DNA of 51,062 bases from Orbus sasakiae (GTDB lineage Bacteria > Pseudomonadota > Gammaproteobacteria > Enterobacterales > Orbaceae), in NCBI RefSeq assembly GCF_039542345.1, contig NZ_BAABHY010000002.1, positions 1 through 51,062 of the forward strand, in the 5' to 3' direction. The position numbers and the translations under genes are program-made. The notes under the pieces were generated by a model, which was given only the letters and a program-made list of their open reading frames with translations, was not told where the DNA came from and made no database searches. Below, piece by piece: positions 45,112 to 51,062 of the stretch; position 1 is the first letter of the stretch; every line of letters begins with the position of its first letter.

Positions 45112-47111
45112 TATTGCACTACTGTATCTTCACCATTTCGATATTGTAACCATGTAAACGTTCGAGTAACTTCACATTGCTGAGCGACAGATAATTGACC
45201 CGTCATCCCATCTAGCACATCGATTTGGTATGGTTTTAGTTGACTAAAACGATTAGCCAAGCGCCAAGCATCAACACCCATTGCATATAAGCGAACTAAA
45301 GAGTAATCATTTTTAATATAGCTTGGTAATTCTTCGACAAGCTGATTTTGATTAACAATTAATGGAATATCACTAAATTGCATACGATCCATATCATAAC
45401 GAAAATCTTGCGTCGTATCTGCAATATGACTTCGTGAACTGGAATAAAGGGCTGGAATGATTTTTTTAATCGCAACCTTGTTACCTTTTTTATCAACGAC
45501 CTCTTGACCATTTTCATCTACTTCAACTTTATTCGAAGCCATTTCAAGCATCGACTTTATTAATGTTAATTCACTGTGAGAGGCATAAATATAAATCGAA
45601 TCAAATTGAGGCGTTTCGGTATCAGATTGTGCTGTCATCATCGAATCGGATGCTGAAAAATCGGTTAAAAAATGATTTGATGATGTGGATTCATTACTAC
45701 TAAATTTGGAATCGGCGATAAGAGAACCTTCTAATTCGATACCAATTCCTGAATTCATCTTGGTACTTAGTGCATTTTCAGAATCAAAATATTGTACATA
45801 TACACCATTAGACGCAGGGTCAATTGAACGCCATTGCGCAGCAAAGCTATTTACAATACGATCACCTAAATCACTTTTAGGCACAATAAGTAATGGTATT
45901 TTTTTACGTTGGCTATAGATATGATTGGCAGCATCCATGGCTTCGTTTTCTGGTGATAAAGCAAAGAAACAGATCTGTTCAGGGTAATTTCCTGTAAAAT
46001 CGGTGCTATCAATCTTATTAAGTGCTAATACAGGCATTGAAGGAGCAAGTTTCATTATGGTTAATACATCTTGTTTTAACAAAGGCCCAACAATCAGCTC
46101 TGCACCTTGTTGTTGTGCTTGTTTTACTAATACGTCTAAAGAATTACTATTCGTATCATATACATAAAGATTTTGCTGTAATTCTTGTGAATAAAATCGA
46201 GCAGCATCGGAATAACCGAGTCGAATTGCATCACCAAATACTTTTGATGGGCCACTTAAGGGGAGCAAAAGTGCGATGGTCTTTTGACTCGCATCATCTG
46301 GCAAACGATACTTTTCACCGTAAATATTTCTCGGTAAATATAGCGCGGCAGGATGAGTAGAATATTGCATTTGCCACTCTTTTACTGCATTTTTAATTAA
46401 ATTAAGACTCGATTCTTCTTTTTTTGCTATAGCCTCTGCATCATCGCCGTCTTCAATTGCATAAACATTAGAATTATTATGGTACGAATAGGCCAAATCA
46501 ATCCACCCTTGCAGTACAGATTCATTTGCATAAACCAATACACTGCTTATCGAACTATCATCTAACGTGCTAAGGAAATTCCACGTATCATTAATGGCCT
46601 GATGGCGTTGTTCTGTAGTACCATATTTTTCGAGTTCAATATAATCACGAATTTGGCTATTAACATCACCTTTTTGACCATCCAGACCAATTTTAATCGT
46701 GTAATAACGAATTTTCTGACCTTCAGTAAGATCTGCAAACGTTAACTGATTAATATCAAAATTGAGTTTATTTTTGACCGCTAACTCACCTTGTAACAGC
46801 AATGATTCTTTCTGCTGTGTTTTATTCAGATCAGAGGGTAACTGATTGATCAATTGACGAGCTTGCTGTGTATTGCCTTCAATAATCAAAGAACGAATTG
46901 CCAAAAGTTGCCAATCAATTTTTTGGTTACCTGAAGCGGCGGTATATTGAGATAAATAATATTGTGAACTTTTTGCCTCATCAAAATCGAGCTGCTTTGA
47001 TACATTAGCAGGACAGCCAATCAAAAGCCCTACAAGCAGCGAAATAATTGCTATTTTAAAAAAAGCATACCAAGAACAGGAAAAACGACATAAAGCGTTT
47101 AATTTAGCCAT
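45111..47111 (-). CDS. lpoA: Penicillin-binding protein activator LpoA
   Basis: Outer-membrane lipoprotein that activates PBP1a in peptidoglycan synthesis. The 666-residue product (E. coli LpoA 678) has a lipobox LIGC (Cys33) after a hydrophobic signal, an N-terminal helical TPR-like domain (about 40-260) and a C-terminal periplasmic-binding-protein-like domain (starting at about KTIALLLPLSGPSKVFGDAI). The rsmI gene that usually stands divergent from lpoA is not here; rlmM lies upstream on the same strand. Confidence 0.95.
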   Translation of the reverse strand: MAKLNALCRFSCSWYAFFKIAIISLLVGLLIGCPANVSKQLDFDEAKSSQYYLSQYTAASGNQKIDWQLLAIRSLIIEGNTQQARQLINQLPSDLNKTQQKESLLLQGELAVKNKLNFDINQLTFADLTEGQKIRYYTIKIGLDGQKGDVNSQIRDYIELEKYGTTEQRHQAINDTWNFLSTLDDSSISSVLVYANESVLQGWIDLAYSYHNNSNVYAIEDGDDAEAIAKKEESSLNLIKNAVKEWQMQYSTHPAALYLPRNIYGEKYRLPDDASQKTIALLLPLSGPSKVFGDAIRLGYSDAARFYSQELQQNLYVYDTNSNSLDVLVKQAQQQGAELIVGPLLKQDVLTIMKLAPSMPVLALNKIDSTDFTGNYPEQICFFALSPENEAMDAANHIYSQRKKIPLLIVPKSDLGDRIVNSFAAQWRSIDPASNGVYVQYFDSENALSTKMNSGIGIELEGSLIADSKFSSNESTSSNHFLTDFSASDSMMTAQSDTETPQFDSIYIYASHSELTLIKSMLEMASNKVEVDENGQEVVDKKGNKVAIKKIIPALYSSSRSHIADTTQDFRYDMDRMQFSDIPLIVNQNQLVEELPSYIKNDYSLVRLYAMGVDAWRLANRFSQLKPYQIDVLDGMTGQLSVAQQCEVTRTFTWLQYRNGEDTVVQ

Positions 47112-47237
47112 AATATAAATTCATCCATAATAGTCTATTTTTATAATGATTATAGCTTAAGTCACTTATCAGACAAGGTTGAATTAGTGCTTAGTACTAT
47201 ATTAAATATGTAAAACAACAATCTACAATAGGTTCAG

Positions 47238-48338
47238 TTATCTATCTATATTGGCGTGTCCCCAAATACGTTGTACATGAACCGTGACTTCTTCTCGATC
47301 GTGGTACAGCTGCTTAGCTTGGATTTGGACATTAATTTGATTTGCGTGTAATTCATCCTCAAGCATTGCGATATTCTGTTTAACTTCTTCGTAACGACGT
47401 TTCATCGGCAATTTTAAATTAAATATTGCTTCTCGACACCAACCATTGGTTAGCCACTGACTCACTAACTGTGTAACCTTAGCCGGTTTTTCGACCATAT
47501 CACACACTAACCAGTAGATATTATTCTTTTTAGGCTGAAATTTGAAACCGTCTTCTTGAAAATGTTTAACTTGTCCGCTGTCCATTAATCGCGGATCCAT
47601 CAAACCATTATCAACGGCATAAACCATCATACTTCGTTTGACTAATTGATAAGTCCAACCACCAGGGCACGCACCAAGATCAACCGCATTCAGGCCACCT
47701 TTTAATCTTTCATCCCATTCTTCATAGGGAATAAAAATATGAAATGCTTCTTCCAGCTTTAAAGTTGAGCGGCTCGGCGCATCAGATGGAAATTTTAAAC
47801 GCGGTATTCCCATATAAAAAGGTGAATTATTGTTGCTATAGGAATACCCAACAAAACAAGATGTGCTATTAATAAATAAAAGATGAATAACGGGTTTAAG
47901 TGGATTCTCCACTTTTAATAAAATACGTTTTTCTCTAAGCGCTTGCCTTAGTGGCACTGTAAATTTACGGCAAAAATTCGCCAGTTCTTTACCTTCATTT
48001 GTATCTGCAACTTCTACTCGTAGTGAACCTGCTTTTGAAATACAGCCATCGATAGCCTCAATAATTGGCGAAATTCGATTTTCTTGTGGTAAATGAGTTA
48101 ATAGAGGCCCTGTAATAAACATTTGCCTTGCAAATATCAATGTTTTAAAATCCAGTGATGTGATCAGCTTCTCTGCTTCACCAGGCTGATAGCATTCGAA
48201 TTCAATAAAACTGCTTTGCTCTTTTACTTTGGCAAAACCAAAAATAGATAGTGCCGCAGCTTTATCTGTGATCTCCGCAGCGCACTCTTTTTCAAAACCG
48301 GAGCGGCAATATAAGATTATACGATTAAGTGTTTGCAT
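47238..48338 (-). CDS. rlmM: 23S rRNA (cytidine(2498)-2'-O)-methyltransferase
   Basis: Methylates C2498 of 23S rRNA before ribosome assembly. The 366-residue product is the same length as E. coli RlmM, with an N-terminal THUMP-like region (CRSGFEKECAAEI), then the Rossmann domain with VDLGACPGGWTYQL (SAM binding) and catalytic VCDMVEKP, and NLKLPMKRRYEEV. Confidence 0.95.
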   Translation of the reverse strand: MQTLNRIILYCRSGFEKECAAEITDKAAALSIFGFAKVKEQSSFIEFECYQPGEAEKLITSLDFKTLIFARQMFITGPLLTHLPQENRISPIIEAIDGCISKAGSLRVEVADTNEGKELANFCRKFTVPLRQALREKRILLKVENPLKPVIHLLFINSTSCFVGYSYSNNNSPFYMGIPRLKFPSDAPSRSTLKLEEAFHIFIPYEEWDERLKGGLNAVDLGACPGGWTYQLVKRSMMVYAVDNGLMDPRLMDSGQVKHFQEDGFKFQPKKNNIYWLVCDMVEKPAKVTQLVSQWLTNGWCREAIFNLKLPMKRRYEEVKQNIAMLEDELHANQINVQIQAKQLYHDREEVTVHVQRIWGHANIDR

Positions 48339-48409
48339 TTGTTATGTTGCTGTGATTATTTTAATGGGATTAAGTATATAGGATAAACCTATATACTTAA
48401 AGAACAGAG

Positions 48410-49204
48410 TTAGATTGCTACAGGGGCTTTTATAGCCGGATAAGGATCATAACCTTCAATCTCAAAATCTTCAAAAACGTAATCAAAAATTGTTGGTGGT
48501 TTACGTTTTATGATCAATTTAGGTAATGTCCTTGGCTGTCGACTAAGTTGTAAATGTGTCTGTTCCATATGATTAGAATAAAGATGTGTATCACCACCGG
48601 TCCATACAAAATCACCCACTTCTAAATCACATTGCTGTGCAATCATATGAACGAGTAATGAATAACTTGCTATATTAAATGGTAACCCTAAAAACACATC
48701 GCAAGACCGTTGATAGAGTTGGCATGAAAGTTTGTTATCTGCAACATAAAATTGGAAAAAGGCATGGCACGGTGCTAAAGCCATTTTATCAAGCTCACCC
48801 ACATTCCACGCTGAAACAATCATACGTCGAGAGTCAGGCGTTGTTTTGATTTGTTCTATTAATTGAGAAATTTGATCAATCTGACGACCATCTGTCGCTC
48901 CCCATGAACGCCATTGTTTACCATAAACTGGACCAAGATCGCCATTTTCATCAGCCCATTCATCCCAAATAGTGACTTTATTATCTTTTAAATAAGCAAT
49001 ATTTGTATCGCCTTTTAAAAACCAAAGCAACTCATGAATGATTGATCTTAAGTGACACTTTTTAGTCGTAACTAAAGGAAAGCCTTCTTGTAAGTTAAAA
49101 CGCATCTGATGACCAAAAATAGACAATGTACCAGTACCTGTACGATCAGATTTTTGGGTACCTTCATCTAAAATTTTTTGCATAAGCGCTAAATATTGTT
49201 TCAT
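48410..49204 (-). CDS. thyA: Thymidylate synthase
   Basis: Makes dTMP from dUMP with methylenetetrahydrofolate. The 264 residues equal E. coli ThyA, with the nucleophile Cys146 in ALAPCHAFF, RSCDVFLGLPFNIASYS, and the C-terminal YPAIKAPVAI. It follows lgt by 22 bases, and rppH-lgt-thyA resembles the enterobacterial rppH-ptsP-lgt-thyA order without ptsP. Confidence 0.97.
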   Translation of the reverse strand: MKQYLALMQKILDEGTQKSDRTGTGTLSIFGHQMRFNLQEGFPLVTTKKCHLRSIIHELLWFLKGDTNIAYLKDNKVTIWDEWADENGDLGPVYGKQWRSWGATDGRQIDQISQLIEQIKTTPDSRRMIVSAWNVGELDKMALAPCHAFFQFYVADNKLSCQLYQRSCDVFLGLPFNIASYSLLVHMIAQQCDLEVGDFVWTGGDTHLYSNHMEQTHLQLSRQPRTLPKLIIKRKPPTIFDYVFEDFEIEGYDPYPAIKAPVAI

Positions 49205-49226
49205 TTGATAATCCTATAAACACGTT

Positions 49227-50114
49227 TCAATAATAATTGGAGCCAATTCTAATTTTTAAACCACCTGGTAACTTATAAGCGTAATAAACAAAAACTGCAC
49301 CAAAAATAATCATCGGAAGGCATAATATTTGCCCCATACTAATGCTATTAAAAAACAATCCAAGTTGCTCATCTGGTTGTCTAAAATACTCAATAATAAA
49401 TCTAAATAGGCCATAACCTAACAAGAATAATCCAGATACACTACCAATTGGTCTGTGTTTACGCACAAACACATTCAATATGATAAATAAGACTATGCCT
49501 TCAAACACCATCTCATAAAGTTGTGATGGATGCCGTGGTAATAAGCCATTTCCTTGATTAAATAGCTCGATCCATTGTGGATTAGCTTTAACATAAGCGA
49601 GATCAGCCATTTCAGCACTTGGAAAACGCATTCCAATCGATGAATCGGTAACGCGTCCCCATAATTCACCATTAATAAAATTACCTAAACGGCCAAACAT
49701 AAGCCCAATAGGAATTAACGGCGCGACAAAATCAGCGACTTGAAAAAATAATTTATGTGTTTTAATGGCAAAAATGGCAATTACGACTATTGCACCAATA
49801 AGACCACCGTGAAAGGACATTCCCCCTTCCCAAACTCTAAATAAGACAAATGGATCAGATAAAAAAACAGGAAAATTATAGAAAAAGGTGTAACCAAGTC
49901 GCCCCCCAAGAAATAAACCAACAAATCCCCAAAAGAGTAAATTTTCAACTTGAGATTTAGTCCAACCACTATTAGGCTGTTTAATTCGCCAATTAGCCAA
50001 TAAAAAGGCGCCGATTACACCAAATAAATACATCGCCCCATACCAGTGTAATGATATCGGGCCGATTGAAAATAATATGGGATCAAAGTCAGGGAAATTA
50101 AGATATTGTTTCAT
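49227..50114 (-). CDS. lgt: Prolipoprotein diacylglyceryl transferase
   Basis: Inner-membrane enzyme that attaches diacylglycerol to the lipobox cysteine of prolipoproteins. The 295-residue protein has seven or so membrane segments, HGG at 102-104 (the active-site histidine), and the GRLGNFINGELWGR motif (about 141-154). It starts at an ATG that overlaps the rppH stop by four bases (ATGA), so the two are coupled. Confidence 0.96.
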   Translation of the reverse strand: MKQYLNFPDFDPILFSIGPISLHWYGAMYLFGVIGAFLLANWRIKQPNSGWTKSQVENLLFWGFVGLFLGGRLGYTFFYNFPVFLSDPFVLFRVWEGGMSFHGGLIGAIVVIAIFAIKTHKLFFQVADFVAPLIPIGLMFGRLGNFINGELWGRVTDSSIGMRFPSAEMADLAYVKANPQWIELFNQGNGLLPRHPSQLYEMVFEGIVLFIILNVFVRKHRPIGSVSGLFLLGYGLFRFIIEYFRQPDEQLGLFFNSISMGQILCLPMIIFGAVFVYYAYKLPGGLKIRIGSNYY

Positions 50115-50713
50115 TTTTTTACACGTTGCTTATTTTTACGTTTATGAGCAAAAAAACTAAAGCGTTTTTTCCGTTCTTGCCTACTCTTAGGTTGGCTAAT
50201 GTCATCATGTGAAACTGATGATATATCGTTTATATTTTGCAAAGAGAATACCAAAGATGAAAATTCTTTCATTGCTTTGCGATATACATCGCGTTTAAAA
50301 GTAATCACTTGTCGTATTGGATACCAATAACTGACCCACTTCCAATCATCAAACTCTGGTGTTTGTGTCAATGATAAGTTAATAGCAGAAACATCTGAAA
50401 TCAGTTCTAACAAAAACCATTTTTGTTTCTGTCCAATACAAACAGGTTCATTTTCCCAGCGAACCATGCGTTTTGGCAATTTATAACGTAGCCACCCGTT
50501 AGTCACTGAAAGTATTTTAACGTCTTTTGGTGATAATCCTACTTCTTCATTTAACTCTCGAAACATCGCCTGTTCAGCTGTTTCGTTATTATTAATTCCG
50601 CCCTGAGGAAACTGCCAAGAATTTTGCCCAAAACGACGAGCCCACAATACCTGGCCATGCCGATTGCAAATAATAATTCCTACATTTGGACGGTAGCCAT
50701 CGTTATCGATCAC
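50111..50713 (-). CDS. rppH: RNA pyrophosphohydrolase
   Basis: Nudix enzyme that removes pyrophosphate from the 5' end of RNA and starts 5'-dependent decay. The 200-residue product has the Nudix box GGINNNETAEQAMFRELNEE followed by VGL (38-60), with catalytic Glu53, Glu56 and Glu57, and the N-terminal MIDNDGYRPNVGIIICN typical of the family. The C-terminal 35 residues are basic and variable. Confidence 0.95.
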   Translation of the reverse strand: MIDNDGYRPNVGIIICNRHGQVLWARRFGQNSWQFPQGGINNNETAEQAMFRELNEEVGLSPKDVKILSVTNGWLRYKLPKRMVRWENEPVCIGQKQKWFLLELISDVSAINLSLTQTPEFDDWKWVSYWYPIRQVITFKRDVYRKAMKEFSSLVFSLQNINDISSVSHDDISQPKSRQERKKRFSFFAHKRKNKQRVKK

Positions 50714-50887
50714 TGACTACCTCAAAAAATAAACTTTTACTTAGCTAAGATTGTTACATATAACCTTAGCAAGGTAAACAAATTGATAAAGAAAAATGCA
50801 ATTAATTAGAAAATAAAAAAATTAAATTTATATCCAACTATTTGTATATTATCAAATAAACTCTTTCGTATAGTTAAGATAATAAAA

Positions 50888-50911
50888 AACCCCTATCGTA
50901 TGATAGGGGTT
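50888..50911 (-). terminator. Distal rRNA operon terminator
   Basis: Perfect 10-base stem (AACCCCTATC / GATAGGGGTT) with a 4-base loop; on the minus strand it is followed by TTTTTATT. It is the second terminator after the 5S gene and protects rppH from rRNA read-through. Confidence 0.85.
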
Positions 50912-50971
50912 CAATTTGGTCAACTCGGTGAGATGCTAACTGCAATCGTAAAATCTAAACCGCTAAAAAGC

Positions 50972-50994
50972 AAAAAGCCTGCATCAGCAGGCTT
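50972..50994 (-). terminator. Proximal rRNA operon terminator
   Basis: Seven-base GC-rich stem (AGCCTGC / GCAGGCT, 50976-50993) with a 4-base loop, followed on the minus strand by TTTTTGCTTTTT. It lies directly after the 5S rRNA 3' end. Confidence 0.9.
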
Positions 50995-51008
50995 CTTTAT
51001 AATATATA

Positions 51009-51062
51009 GTCTGGCGGTGACCTACTCTCACATGGGGAGACCCCCACACTACCATCGGCTCC
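51009..51062 (-). rRNA. rrf: 5S ribosomal RNA, 3' end only
   Basis: The minus-strand sequence GGAGCCGATGGTAGTGTGGG continues into TCTCCCCATGTGAGAGTAGG and CGCCAGAC, the conserved 3' half of bacterial 5S rRNA. The gene continues beyond the window's right edge. The 5S 3' end marks another rRNA operon transcribed leftwards. Confidence 0.95.

Overview
The window is about 51 kb of low-GC gammaproteobacterial chromosome. Several gene neighbourhoods are of the enterobacterial type: murI before an rRNA operon, rlmJ-gor, tRNA-Ser/tRNA-Arg-csrA-alaS-recX-recA, lpoA-yraN-diaA-dolP, yceD-rpmF-plsX-fabHDG-acpP-fabF, and rppH-lgt-thyA. The low GC, the reduced spacing and the arrangement suggest Orbales (Gilliamella or Orbus-like). 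That placement is my inference from gene content and composition; no database search was run.

Layout. 1-247: tandem promoters and leader of an rRNA operon reading left out of the window. 248-5505: murI, then metK, sprT, rlmJ and gor on the other strand. 5556-9343: wza-wzb-wzc capsule export and tyrosine kinase/phosphatase genes, with no glycosyltransferases beside them. 9464-14913: three tRNA-Arg genes, tRNA-Ser, csrA, alaS, recX, LexA-controlled recA and tRNA-Asn. 14969-22386: gloC-like hydrolase, an MFS efflux pump, a BASS-family carrier, yjjV and recC. 22586-28118: an iron island with two paralogous TonB-dependent receptors (one broken by a 10-bp tandem duplication) and a siderophore-binding lipoprotein, all with Fur boxes. 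28175-29593: a decayed patch with an orphan CDI-type toxin end, a possible immunity ORF, an XRE regulator remnant and a SymE-like toxin frameshifted in a poly-C tract. 29618-36864: a cdiB-cdiA-cdiI contact-dependent inhibition locus whose promoter holds a Fur box exactly between -35 and -10. 37075-43264: the fatty-acid synthesis cluster. 43505-50713: dolP, diaA, yraN, lpoA, rlmM, thyA, lgt and rppH. 50888-51062: two terminators and the 3' end of a 5S rRNA gene of a second rRNA operon, also reading left.

How the parts work together. Most of the window is core housekeeping: cofactor synthesis, translation, recombination, membrane lipid and lipoprotein synthesis, and envelope assembly. The accessory part lies at 22.6-36.9 kb, where receptors, siderophore-binding protein and CDI genes all carry Fur boxes. 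This suggests that iron uptake and contact-dependent competition are induced together when iron is scarce. The same stretch shows recent turnover: a duplicated receptor with a duplicated promoter, a broken receptor, a toxin remnant with only two stop codons, and a homopolymer frameshift in a toxin gene.
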